64,000 bases of DNA. Origin: Pegoplata infirma (lineage: Eukaryota; Arthropoda; Insecta; Diptera; Anthomyiidae). A program made the position numbers and the translations under genes. Every line of letters begins with the position of its first letter. Position 1 is the stretch's first letter. Under the pieces are notes generated by a model. It searched no databases. It saw nothing but the letters and a program-made list of their open reading frames with translations, and was not told the DNA's origin. Shown one piece after another: positions 1-9,759 of this stretch. The stretch lies in NCBI GenBank assembly GCA_963921195.1, contig OY992537.1, forward strand, positions 55,142,313 through 55,206,312, given 5' to 3'.

Positions 1-939
1 TTTAGTATCTAGTTTTAAACGTATATTATTCAGTTGGTGTTTAACGACTTTTTTACTTATTGTCGGACGGTGTAATATCGTTTGTCGTCTTCACATGTGT
101 GGACCCCAATGGGTCCCAACTTTGAATCTACAAAAATTGACATTTAGGAAAATCTTAAAATTCTCATAGCTCGGTAAATACTGCAGACACAACTGGGTCT
201 CAACCCATAGGGTCCGAACCCAATGTAGTCTATCCCCAATCGGGTTCTCAAAGTTGTGTGAACTGAATTATTATCAATTTTTCTTAAATTTTGTTAATTC
301 CACCATTTTTTTTAGTAAATTTTATTATTTTTGTTTGTTCATAACTTCTAAACTCCTGAACCGATTTCGCTGCAATTCAATACCAACCAGAACGGCACAG
401 AGTTGTATTTCGAAAGTTAGCATGTTTTTGCTTGGCAAATAAAAATCGCTATATCTGACAACAAAATAGCTAATTTTACATTACTTAAGAACAACATGTT
501 AGAAATTTATTGTAACTAGAGAACATTATTTAAAATGCATGTTAATAACAAATTGTTTTATAAAAAAATTAACTATTTAAAATTATGTTGTATGAAGATG
601 ATGAGAACGAATAATTATAGAGGAAAACAGAAATTAAACTTGTTCACATTGTATTAAACTCATTTAAATAATGTTATATAATATTATTTAATAATATTAT
701 ATTAACAATTAACCGCAAGTTTTTTTTTTTTTTTTTTTTGTAAAGGTACATCTTACTTACAGGTAGAGTAAAGTAATACCATAAAACTCCCACCCTAGAT
801 TTGCAACAAAGAAAAAGAAACAGAATTGAAGCAAAATGAAAAAAACCATAAGAATGTAATTGTTTATAAAAGATTAAACGATAAAGTTAAATTACTTATC
901 TCATAATACACGCAAAAAAAGGTTGTTAAATTTTTTAAT
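1..939. other. AT-rich intergenic DNA, no gene seen
   Basis: No coding region or RNA gene is recognisable. About 330-410 resembles a block inside the (GTCY)n elements elsewhere in the window (an 'ataacttct..gaacc' stretch also seen near 31180), so it is probably a decayed fragment of that family. A 19-base T run lies at 721-739. The short open frames here are what AT-rich DNA gives by chance. Confidence 0.5.
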
Positions 940-1545
940 ATTTTAAAATCGGTCTAACGGTTTTCGAGATATCGCTATTTGAAATTTTCAAAAATGGCGG
1001 TTTTTTTCTACGTTTAAGGAACTTTTTTCCCCCATTAACTCTTTTATAGAGCTTGAGGCAATCTTTCATATGAACTTAATTTGACCCAAATCCGATCATT
1101 TTAACCCATGGCGCCCTTGATCAAAGTTTTGGATTTGTGAAGAATTTCTACCAACATTTTGTAGATTTTTGAGAAATGAAAAATTAAAACAAACATATCT
1201 TGCTATACAATATTTTTGTTAGCTTTAGAATCCTAAATATCAAAATATTTCTGAAATTGGTACAGCGGATTTCGAGATATCGATACTTGAAATTTGTCAA
1301 GAAATTTCCAAAAATGGCGATTTTTTCTAACGTCCAAGAAATTTTGTAAAACAAATCTTTTTTTTTATAATAGAATATTTCATACAACTAAAAACTAACT
1401 TTCCTCTAAACTTAATTGGAGACAAATCAGAACATTTTCCGATTTTTAAAATCGGTCGAAAGGTTTTCGAGATATCGCATGTTTAAATTTGTGGTGGTTT
1501 CTAAAATATCAAAATTTTGATCGAAGGCCGCCCCAGGTTAAATAA
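940..1545. repeat. Dispersed repeat with GGTTTTCGAGATATCGC core
   Basis: The block holds repeated 'CGGTTTTCGAGATATCGC' phrases (about 957-975, 1266-1282, 1459-1478) and a 'GATCATTTTAACCC' phrase. The same order of phrases recurs at 34540-35120, near 52925 and at 53470-53849 plus 54602-54790. I take it as an old non-coding dispersed repeat family of unknown class. No transposase-like frame or clear ends were seen. Confidence 0.55.
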
Positions 1546-2420
1546 TACCGATACTGATATGCATCGCAAAAAGGCGAGTGTTCCAATGTTCTTAGACGCG
1601 AAAAGGTTCTATACTATATACCTATTATTCCGGTGAGAAAACCTTTTAGTAACCTAATGTCACTTTTGGTGAAGGTGCACCAATTCAAGACACAATAGGG
1701 TTGGGCGCCGGTCATAGGAGAATCGGAGGCATTCCTAGCAAGCTCATCCGCTATCTCATTACCCACGAAACCTCTATGACCAGGAATCTAAAATAGGATG
1801 ATTTTGTTTAGCTCGGTAAGCTATTGGAGGGTATCAAAACATTCTAGTGTCAGTTTCGATTTAAATTCCCAAGAAGACAGCGCTTGAAGTGCTGCCTGGC
1901 TATCAGAGGAGATTGAAATATGAGTTCCCTTCATACTCTTTACAATATTAATTCTAGCGCATCTTATTATTCGCCTGGATTTCAGCCTGAAAAGTTGTAG
2001 GCCACCTACCCATGGGTTCGGAGATCCACGTGTTTGGACCGTTAACACCAGCTCCAGAGGTAATTGTTGTTCCGTCAGTATACCAGTTTAGGCATCTAGT
2101 GTCCGCAGATGGCCCACTTTTATCCCAATCTGATCTATCACGATCTCAAATTTCCTTCAAAAGCGATGCTCAGAGTTTATCCTATCCGATGGCATATCCA
2201 ACTTTTCCCGAATTCCTATTGTAAGAAAGGATATTGGAGTGACCGCTCAAGTTGTGAGGATCCGAGAAATAAATATTCGTCCTACGCGCAACCATTGTTG
2301 CCAAAGATCTGATGAAAATCCCGAGTGATGTGAAACCAAAAATGGCTTTTTGGGCAGTTTTTTGTAGCTAGCCTAGTTTTTCCGTAGCTTCCCCATAGTT
2401 TTCGGCCACCACACTATGGC
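1520..2420 (-). pseudogene. Decayed LINE fragment A (RNase H region)
   Basis: Read on the minus strand in several frames, the segment gives pieces of the RNase H domain of an RNase H-bearing LINE (I/R1/LOA group). There is a WYTDGT start block near 2065-2080, an FQAEIQA helix near 1990, SDSQAALQAL near 1880-1900, then PGHRGFVGNEIADELAR near 1730-1790. About 2290-2420 gives an upstream piece resembling the reverse transcriptase tail. Stops and frameshifts break every frame, so no product is possible. Clade assignment is from family knowledge; ends are approximate. Confidence 0.65.
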
Positions 2421-2439
2421 AGGTTGTAAGTGGCTGCTG

Positions 2440-2916
2440 ACGTTATACGTCAACACACGTAGACTCTAATAATCATCTTGTAGATCCACATGACCGTTTT
2501 GGGCTTAACCCGCAGGTCCTACCAACCAATCATTCGCTGCCCATAAAGCCACAATAGCCTTTCTGATAGTGCCGTCCAAAATCCGAATTTCAAGTAAGTT
2601 TCGTATCCAAGATTACTGAGGTTCATTATTATACCACGGGACTGTAATAGGTTTCTAGTCCCTGTCGTTAAACCAATTTGAGCTTCTTATGAAACTTCTA
2701 AGATATTGAATTTTGACATCCGACAAATACGAAAGATCGTGCAGCTCCCTAGATCCCAGTGAAGCAAGTCTCTGACCATAAAGGTCCGGACAATGGCAGA
2801 TAAAGTGTTAGATAGTTTCCAACTCCTCTTCATCCATGCAACTTCGGCAAAAGTCATTCGACGGCACATTTAACCGCTCTGCATGCTTCAGTATAAGGCA
2901 GGGTCCGGTAATTATA
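2440..2916 (-). pseudogene. Decayed LINE fragment B, C-terminal part
   Basis: The minus strand reads CRSCMDEEELETI, then ICHCPDL and GSRELHDLS (about 2700-2880). This is the cysteine/histidine block after RNase H in I/R1/LOA-type LINEs. The part next to 2916 reads ITGPCLILKHAERLNV. That continues in frame from the piece ending at 12138 once the 2917-12135 transposon and one TA are removed. In-frame stops show it is dead. The 3' limit is uncertain. Confidence 0.7.
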
Positions 2917-3409
2917 CACTCAAAAAAATAAAACTGTAAAGTTAACTAAGTGCCAGTTTACAGAAGACGAACGCTACACACACGCAAAAAAATAACTGGT
3001 GTAAGAATAACTACTGTAGCTTAGGTAAATTTTTTTTTATATGGTTTCAAAAAAAATATACAAGTTATATATAAATTTCCAAAGTTTGAGTTAAAATTGC
3101 CATTGCCATTGCCATTTATTTTGTATTATGCCAAAGTTCACTTTGTTGCACCATTTTTAATCTTATTCCTTTATAATATTTAAATATTTGACATTGTGGT
3201 TTTTTTAAAGTGTAAACTTGATATCTTTACCTAAGTTATTTGGAAAGTATCATACTTTTAGTGGGATAACCTGTAAAGTGTTACCTCGACCAATTTAAAA
3301 ATGCTTGCTTTTGAGAATAAAAGTACTTAAGTACTTTCTTTTCCATCTCCCATCAAATTATTTTTTTTTTAATTTTTACAATAAGAAATAATTATACTTT
3401 AAATTGCAA

Positions 3410-3990
3410 ATTGCAATGGAAGAAAAGCTTTTAAGGGGTGCTAACATTGAAGTAAGTATTTAATAGTTTTATTACGAGTTTTTTTTATTTAATGTGTGTT
3501 TATATATAATTTATTAAAAAGGCATTCCCCGAAGATTCAATGCCAAATTTTTCAAGGTTGTGATCAACATTTGGACTTATACTGGGAGCTAACAAAAAAA
3601 AAGCAATGAAACTGCACTCTGCTTAAAAAATGAATTAGAGCGAAGACCAAACAGCCGTCGTTCAAGAACCGCCAAGGGAGTCTAAAGTATTAATTGCTAC
3701 GAGTTCTTTATCCAGCAAGCGGTAAGAAAGGTCAAGTGATGTTTCCTACATCTTCAGTTCAAAAGCGAACAACCCGCAAAGGAAACTGGTTTACAATGTA
3801 TGCGGTAATGGTGGTTGACCATATTACAATCATCCAAATTTTGACACCAATGCAAGTGAGAACGAGTTTATCATTACGCCTGTATTTTGAGTCCTGTGGA
3901 AGGCACGATACAGTTCAAAACAAAATAGCCGGATCCCTGAAAGTGTCTCAGAATCAAAAACTTTTTCCATGTCGAAGAATCTAAGAATTT
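3410..3990 (+). other. Non-satellite segment inside the foldback, possible dead coding remnant
   Basis: A short reading frame starting at 3417 (MEEKLLRGANIE) is followed by a GT-AG-like gap and more open sequence. A 96-codon frame, 3694-3984, lies further on. I do not recognise either product. Given the position inside a transposon this may be a relic of a transposase or of captured DNA. It could equally be chance, and no motif supports a function. Confidence 0.25.
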
Positions 3991-4168
3991 TTCTATACGA
4001 ATTTTTTTTGGAATCGGAGAATTTTTTATATTATATACAAAAAAATGTTTCACAATCTGAAACTTTTTCTATACGGAAAAATGTCACATAATCTGTTGGG
4101 AAAAAATTTTTAGCATCCGATAAATCCTTATTTAAAAATGCTTCAGAATCTGAAAACTTTTCTACAGT
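3970..4168 (+). repeat. Degenerate 35-bp minisatellite copies joining the AT satellite
   Basis: Four or five diverged copies of the CAGAATCTGA...CTTTTTCTATA unit are visible. The same unit forms the large arrays at 24130-26610 and 46080-48830. The copies grade directly into the ATCGAT/TCTATAGAAAA satellite that follows. Confidence 0.6.
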
Positions 4169-4169
4169 G

Positions 4170-5426
4170 AAAAATTAATTTTCTATAAAAATTTTATAAT
4201 CGATAACAAATTTTATATAGAAAATTTATCGATAAAAAATTTTCTGTAAAAAATTTAAAATTTTTCTATAGAAAATTAATAATCGATAAAAAATTTAAAA
4301 AATTTTCTAGAAAATTTTTTATCGATTTTTAATTTTCTATAGAAAAATTTAAATTTTTTATCAATTATAAATTTTCTATAAAAATTTTTTGTCGATTTTA
4401 AATTTTCTATCGAAAATTTGTTATCAATTGAACATATTATATTGAAAATAATCTATTATGAAAAATTTTTCAGCATCCGATAAAATTAATTTTAATCGAT
4501 TTTAAATTAATTAATTAATTAATTAATTAATTAATTAATTAATTAATTAATTAATTAATTAATTAATTAATTAATTAATTAATTAATTAATTAATTAATT
4601 AATTAATTAATTAATTAATTAATTAATTAATTAATTAATTAATTAATTAATTAATTAATTAATTAATTAATTAATTAATTAATTAATTAATTAATTAATT
4701 AATTAATTAATTAATTAATTAATATAAATTAATTTTATGTAAATTAATTTATATTAATTTACATAAAATTTATAATCGATTAACAATTTTCTATATAATA
4801 TTTACAATCGATAACAAACTTTCCATAGAAAATTTAAAATCGATAAAAAATTTGTATAGAAAATTTATAATCAATAAAAATTTTCTTTAAAAAATGTCTA
4901 TATAAAATATACAGCCGATAACAAATTGTCTATAAAAAAATTATCGATTATAAATTTTCTATAGAAAATTTGTTATCGATTGTAAATATTATATTAAAAA
5001 ATTTTAAATCAATTATAAATTGTCTATAAAAAATTTTTGATCGATTATAAATTTTCTATAGAAAATGTTTTATCGATTATAAATTTTTCATAAAATTTTT
5101 TTTTAATATAATTTTTTATATATTATACAGAAAATTTTTAATCGATTAGAAAATTTCTTTAGAAAATTTTTATCGATAATAAATTTTCTATACAAAATTT
5201 TTAATCGATTATAAATTTTCTATACAAAATATAAACAATTTTTTATCGATTATAAATTTTCTATAACAAATATTTTATCGATTATAAATTTTCTATAAAA
5301 AATTTTTTGTCGATTACAAATAAATTTTCCATAAAACATTTTTATCGATCATAAATTTTATTTTAATTTTTCTAAAGAAAATTTTTAATCCGTTGTAAAT
5401 TTTCTACAAAATTTTTTTTATCAATT
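4170..5426. repeat. AT-rich ATCGAT / TTTTCTATAGAAAA satellite, left block
   Basis: Irregular tandem units of about 30-34 bp alternate ATCGAT with TTTTCTATAGAAAA; both words are self-complementary. It continues at 9760 beyond the retrotransposon, so the two blocks were one array before the gypsy insertion. Confidence 0.8.
4504..4723. repeat. (AATT)n microsatellite, about 220 bp
   Basis: An essentially perfect run of about 54 AATT units sits inside the AT satellite. It may vary in length between individuals or have been mis-sized in assembly. Confidence 0.95.
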
Positions 5427-5607
5427 TGTGTGTAATAAATTTATTTAAATAAAACACAAATATTATTTACAAAAGGAAATAAAAGAATGAATAAAATTTA
5501 TTTTAAAACTCAAAAATCAAAAAATACTGAAATAATAAAATCAAAGAAAATGTGTTTTTTAAAAATTGAAAAGTAAATTTAAAACAAGTGTTTATAGTGT
5601 TCCCACA
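5427..5607 (-). repeat. 3' LTR of the gypsy element
   Basis: The 181-bp repeat reads TGTGGGAACACTATAAAC at its start and ends ACACACA on the minus strand (TG...CA ends). It matches 9575-9755 at every base compared. An AATAAA word near the end could serve polyadenylation. The pol stop codon TAA directly abuts it. Confidence 0.95.
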
Positions 5608-5620
5608 TTACCCCCTTCCT
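5608..5620 (-). promoter_or_regulatory. Polypurine tract next to the 3' LTR
   Basis: The minus strand reads AGGAAGGGGGTAA immediately before the LTR start TGTGGG. This would prime plus-strand DNA synthesis. It doubles as the last pol codons and stop, an unusually compact arrangement. Confidence 0.8.
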
Positions 5621-8600
5621 AGTGAAAACGATACTGTTTTAAGTTTGCGTCTTGACACAGGGTTAATTTGAACGCTATCTGAATCAGGATTTTCTTGAGT
5701 ATATTCTACATCAGTTTGAATATCCGCTAAAGATACTTCAATAAAGGCAGGTTTCAAACGGTCTATTGATACATTATCCTTTTTATTTCCAACTTGAAGT
5801 GTAAAATATTTTGCAAATCTGTTGATTACCTTGTATGGACCATGAAATTTTGGTTCAAGTGGTTTCAAAATATGATCACTTCTAATCCAAACATGCGAAC
5901 ATTGCTGCAATTCTTTGTTCATAAATACGGTTGGTTTAGAATTATTAGAACATGGTGTCGGTTTAATTCTTGAAATAGAAGTTTGAAGTTGTGATAAAAA
6001 ATCATTGCTGTTTAAGAGGGTGTTGCTATTCTCAAAAAATTGACCAGGAACATGAAGAGTTTCACCATATACCATTTCTGCTGGAGAGCAATTAATTGAA
6101 TCCTTTGATGATACTCTTAAACCAAGTAAAACTAATGGTAAAACTTTAGTCCATTGCGATTCATCGTGGCAGGAAATGGCGGCTTTTAGAGTCCTATGGA
6201 ACCGTTCAACTAAGCCATTTGATTGAGGATGGTATGATGTTGAAAATTTGATTCTTGAACCCAAAAATTGTGTTAGAGATCGAAAATTATTTGATGTAAA
6301 TTGGCGACCTCTATCAGTATGAATTACATCAGGTGATCCGAATCTAGCTATCCATCCAAACATAAATGTTTCACAAACAGTTTCTGATGTACAGTTTGGC
6401 ATTGGAAAGGCTTCCATCCAACGAGAAAAACGATCCACACAAGTTAACAAATAACGATGACCATTTGATGGTGGAAGTGGCCCGACTATATCAATGTGGA
6501 TTTCAGCAAAACGACGGGAAGATAAAGGAAAATTTCCAATTGGGCTTTTTGTATGACGAGAAACTTTGGCTTTTTGACAAGCTTGGCAAATTTTCGTCCA
6601 ATATCTGCAGTCACGTTTCATAAAAGGCCAAACATAACGCTCAGTAACCAGTTGGGTTGAAGTTTTAGAGCCAGGATGAGACATATTATGTAAACCGTAA
6701 AATATTGGCTTTCTTAAATCCAATGGAATATACGGTCTAGGTGTATCTTGAGATACATCGCAATATATTTTTGTTTTTGTACCAGGAATGGAAACCAGTT
6801 GCATATTAAGAGATGTATTTGAATCTATGAGATCTTGTAGATCTTTATCATTCTTCTGTAATTTTGAAAGTTCATCATAATTAAGAAGTGATAGCGATTC
6901 GATCCTTGAAAAGGCATCAGCAACGACGTTTTCATTTCCTTTTATATGCTGAAAATCTGTAGTGAATTGAGCGATAAAATTTAGTTGGCGCTGTTGACGA
7001 GGGCTTGCTTTATCAGGTTTTTGAGAAAAAGCGAAAATAAGTGGCTTGTGGTCCGTGTATACCAAACATTTACGACCTTCAACGTAATGACGAAAGTGTT
7101 TAACAGCAGCATAACTAGCCAATAACTCACGATCGTAAGTGCTGTAACGTTTTTCGGTCTCACTTAATTTCTTGGAAAAGAAAAACAATGGTTGCCAATC
7201 ATTACCAACCTTTTGTTCCAATACGGCGCCGACAGCGAAATTGGATGCATCAACTTTTATAGCAAGGTCAGCATCACTAAGTGGATGAAATAATAATGTA
7301 GAATTAGCTAAACTTGACTTACACTTTAAAAACGCATCTTCTGTTTCTGTAGACCAAGGGACAGGACGTTTATCATTCTTCACTGTGTTTTTAAGAAGAT
7401 TGTTTAATGGTGCTTGATCCACAACAGCATTAGGTAGAAACCGCCTGTAAAAGTTGATCATTGCTAGGAAACGCCTTAAATCTTTGATGTTTTCAGGTTT
7501 TGGATAGTTTTGAATTGCTTCTACTTTATTCTGGGTAGGCCGAATTCCGTCAGAGGATATTTGGAACCCAAGAAAATCAATTTCACTTTTGCCAAAGCTA
7601 CATTTACCTTGATTAATTACAATACCATATTCTTTAAAACGATCGAACACTATTTTGAGATGTTCTAGATGCTCAGCAGGTGATTTTGAAAAAATGAGAA
7701 CATCGTCGATGTAGACAAAAATAAATGGTAGTCCACGAAGAACTTCATCCATTAATCTTTGAAAGCTTTGTGCAGCATTTCTTAGTCCGAACGGCATTTT
7801 GACGAATTCGTATAATCCGAATGGAGTAATTACTGCAGTTTTTGGTACGTCATCGGGGAAAACAGGAATTTGATAAAACGCACGAACGAGATCCAATTTG
7901 GAGAAAACACAAGAACCAGCCAGATTGACATTAGCATCAGTGATGAAAGGTATTGGATACCGATCTGGTACTGTTATTTTATTTAAAAATCTGTAATCAC
8001 CAACACATCTCCACTCACCGTTTTTCTTGGGAACCATGTGGAGCGGATTTGACCAATTGCTTCTTGAGGGTCTTATGATACCAAGTTGTAGCAAAAATTC
8101 GAAATCCTTTTTGGCAATTTGAAGACGATTAGAATCTAAACGACGGGCTTTAGCAAAGACTGGAGGTCCTGTCGTTTCAATATGGTGATATATATTGTGC
8201 TTGCTTTTAATCCCAGGAATCGTGGTAGATTGGTAGACATCGGGATACTCCAATAAAAGTTTGTTGTATACGGTGTCATCATGAACGAGAGTTGTAATTC
8301 CCAAGGATGGTGATTTTAAAATTTTCGCTGGAACTTGTAGTAAAGTAGTGCCATCAATCAAAACTTTCTGTTTAAGATCAGGAAGTAGGTGATAATATTT
8401 CAAAAAATCTGATCCGATGATAGGCTTGGTTACATCTGCTATTATGAACGTCCAAGAAAAATTTCTGCGAAGTCCAAAATCAAGATGTAAAATTTTATTT
8501 CCAAAAGTACGAATTTCAGAACCATTGGCTGCGAAAATTTTAATTTCGGAACTAGGGTTTGCGTTACCAATCGGATATGTAGGAGGGATGACTGATAGGT

Positions 8601-8742
8601 CAGCACCAGTATCAATCAAAAAAGATTTTCTAGATTTTTTGTCTTTGACAAATAAGCGACATGAGATAAGTTGTTCATCCGAAACTGTCGCAATATCCGA
8701 ATGACAGTCTAGTTTTTTGTAAATGAGCAGGGCTGAGTGCAT
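5608..8742 (-). CDS. pol: Pol polyprotein (protease, RT, RNase H, integrase)
   Basis: The frame has 1,044 codons from the first ATG, but translation probably enters by -1 frameshifting at 8712-8718 rather than at that ATG. Counted from the ATG, the protease active site DTGA is at 44-47. Reverse transcriptase runs roughly 195-370 with FSKLDL near 280-285 and YIDD at 344-347. RNase H carries D498, E539, D564 and D609. The integrase zinc finger is H685, H689, C719, C722, and its catalytic D751, D810, E846 have the D-35-E spacing. A GPY-type module follows near 970. No stop or frameshift breaks it, so enzyme activity is plausible. Its last codons lie within the polypurine tract. Confidence 0.95.
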   Translation of the reverse strand: MHSALLIYKKLDCHSDIATVSDEQLISCRLFVKDKKSRKSFLIDTGADLSVIPPTYPIGNANPSSEIKIFAANGSEIRTFGNKILHLDFGLRRNFSWTFIIADVTKPIIGSDFLKYYHLLPDLKQKVLIDGTTLLQVPAKILKSPSLGITTLVHDDTVYNKLLLEYPDVYQSTTIPGIKSKHNIYHHIETTGPPVFAKARRLDSNRLQIAKKDFEFLLQLGIIRPSRSNWSNPLHMVPKKNGEWRCVGDYRFLNKITVPDRYPIPFITDANVNLAGSCVFSKLDLVRAFYQIPVFPDDVPKTAVITPFGLYEFVKMPFGLRNAAQSFQRLMDEVLRGLPFIFVYIDDVLIFSKSPAEHLEHLKIVFDRFKEYGIVINQGKCSFGKSEIDFLGFQISSDGIRPTQNKVEAIQNYPKPENIKDLRRFLAMINFYRRFLPNAVVDQAPLNNLLKNTVKNDKRPVPWSTETEDAFLKCKSSLANSTLLFHPLSDADLAIKVDASNFAVGAVLEQKVGNDWQPLFFFSKKLSETEKRYSTYDRELLASYAAVKHFRHYVEGRKCLVYTDHKPLIFAFSQKPDKASPRQQRQLNFIAQFTTDFQHIKGNENVVADAFSRIESLSLLNYDELSKLQKNDKDLQDLIDSNTSLNMQLVSIPGTKTKIYCDVSQDTPRPYIPLDLRKPIFYGLHNMSHPGSKTSTQLVTERYVWPFMKRDCRYWTKICQACQKAKVSRHTKSPIGNFPLSSRRFAEIHIDIVGPLPPSNGHRYLLTCVDRFSRWMEAFPMPNCTSETVCETFMFGWIARFGSPDVIHTDRGRQFTSNNFRSLTQFLGSRIKFSTSYHPQSNGLVERFHRTLKAAISCHDESQWTKVLPLVLLGLRVSSKDSINCSPAEMVYGETLHVPGQFFENSNTLLNSNDFLSQLQTSISRIKPTPCSNNSKPTVFMNKELQQCSHVWIRSDHILKPLEPKFHGPYKVINRFAKYFTLQVGNKKDNVSIDRLKPAFIEVSLADIQTDVEYTQENPDSDSVQINPVSRRKLKTVSFSLGRG

Positions 8743-9530
8743 TTGGTTGCTTTATCAGCAAACCTATTGTGATACCAGCACCAGTCTCTGTTTCGCGATT
8801 TGCTTCTATTTCTAGACTTACCAGATTTTGTTGAATTACGATTTTGATGACGATCAGTACTGCGACCACGTGAAAAGTTACTAAATTTCTTCTCTAAAGC
8901 ATCGATTTTCTGGCATATCATAGACAAATCATTAGTACCCGGAGCTGCATGCATTGAAAAAACTTGAGGTGAACGAATACTCATTATTTGATCAGCTTGC
9001 CTTGCCAAAGCAGAAACATCATCAACTTGACTAATTACGAGAATTGAGCGAACATCTTTTGGCAGTTGCTCCAGAAAAAGAGTCTTTAGTAGTGTGTCAT
9101 TTACCTGACCAGATGCAAGATTCCTCATTACCTGCAAAAAATGCGATGGTTTTTGGTCACCTAATTCATGATTTTTTAACAGACGACGTAGCTTGGATTC
9201 TTGAGATTCTGAAAACGTTCCAATTAAACGATCCTTAACGGCTTGGTACTTATTAGGAGATGGTGGAGCTTCCAAAATATCACAAACATGTGGCAAAAAA
9301 CTTGAATCAATATTTGCCACGACGTATTGAAATCTTGTCTCGTCGCGTGTAATGCCAGAAATTCCAAAGATTGATTCAACTTGCATGAACCATAATTTTG
9401 GATTTTCCTTCCAAAATGGTGGAAGTTTGTGAACACTTGATGCGGCAACATGTTGAACGATTTGCGCTGGACCATCACCTTGTGCTCCTACAATAGGATT
9501 TATACCAGCATTTCCTTCCGGAGACAACAT
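8709..9530 (-). CDS. gag: Gag protein with CHCC zinc finger
   Basis: The frame has 273 codons from the ATG at 9530, which has A at -3; the upstream in-frame TTG at 9545 is not needed. The N-terminal half carries capsid-like helices (KLPPFWKENPKLWF at about 37-50, then blocks typical of gypsy Gag). The C-terminus is basic (NRSKSRNRDW) and ends in C-X2-H-X9-C-X3-C (about C251, H254, C264, C268), the finger typical of CsRn1-type Gag. Gag forms the particle and packages element RNA. It ends in TAG right after a slippery heptamer and overlaps the pol frame by 34 bases. Confidence 0.9.
   Translation of the reverse strand: MLSPEGNAGINPIVGAQGDGPAQIVQHVAASSVHKLPPFWKENPKLWFMQVESIFGISGITRDETRFQYVVANIDSSFLPHVCDILEAPPSPNKYQAVKDRLIGTFSESQESKLRRLLKNHELGDQKPSHFLQVMRNLASGQVNDTLLKTLFLEQLPKDVRSILVISQVDDVSALARQADQIMSIRSPQVFSMHAAPGTNDLSMICQKIDALEKKFSNFSRGRSTDRHQNRNSTKSGKSRNRSKSRNRDWCWYHNRFADKATKCTQPCSFTKN
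8712..8718 (-). promoter_or_regulatory. -1 ribosomal frameshift site A AAA AAC
   Basis: On the minus strand the last gag codons read ACA AAA AAC TAG. The heptamer A AAA AAC is in the correct zero-frame phase for a simultaneous -1 slip. The slip moves ribosomes into the pol frame just before the gag stop. I did not model a downstream stimulator. Confidence 0.85.
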
Positions 9531-9558
9531 TTTATAAATTTTCAACGATTTAAAAACG

Positions 9559-9569
9559 CGGGGTCACCA
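9559..9569 (-). promoter_or_regulatory. Primer binding site for tRNA-Trp
   Basis: The minus strand reads TGGTGACCCCG five bases after the 5' LTR. It is complementary to the conserved 3' end of eukaryotic tRNA-Trp including CCA. The match is 11 bases before it breaks. Confidence 0.8.
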
Positions 9570-9574
9570 ATAAA

Positions 9575-9755
9575 TGTGTGTAATAAATTTATTTAAATAA
9601 AACACAAATATTATTTACAAAAGGAAATAAAAGAATGAATAAAATTTATTTTAAAACTCAAAAATCAAAAAATACTGAAATAATAAAATCAAAGAAAATG
9701 TGTTTTTTAAAAATTGAAAAGTAAATTTAAAACAAGTGTTTATAGTGTTCCCACA
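9575..9755 (-). repeat. 5' LTR of the gypsy element
   Basis: 181 bp, the same as 5427-5607. A TATAAA word occurs about 11 bases from the LTR start on the minus strand. It could act as the core promoter, though the position is unusually close to the edge. Confidence 0.95.
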
Positions 9756-9759
9756 AATT

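Larger units (their letters stand above)
5427..9755 (-). mobile_element. Intact Ty3/gypsy LTR retrotransposon, CsRn1-like
   Basis: A 4,329-bp element lies on the minus strand. It has two 181-bp LTRs that I read as identical and a 4-bp target duplication AATT (5423-5426 and 9756-9759). It has a primer site matching the tRNA-Trp 3' end, a gag frame with a CHCC finger, a -1 slip site and one pol frame in the order protease, reverse transcriptase, RNase H, integrase. The CHCC gag and tRNA-Trp primer are known marks of the CsRn1 clade. No envelope gene is present. The matching LTRs and open frames indicate a recent, possibly still mobile insertion. Confidence 0.92.

Noticed and set aside
254..442. 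62-codon open frame near the left edge
   Set aside because: AT-rich, no motif, and it overlaps a fragment related to mini-me-like elements.
3694..3984. 96-codon open frame as a transposase gene
   Set aside because: No DDE/DDD or DNA-binding motif could be seen; kept only as a possible relic within the foldback.
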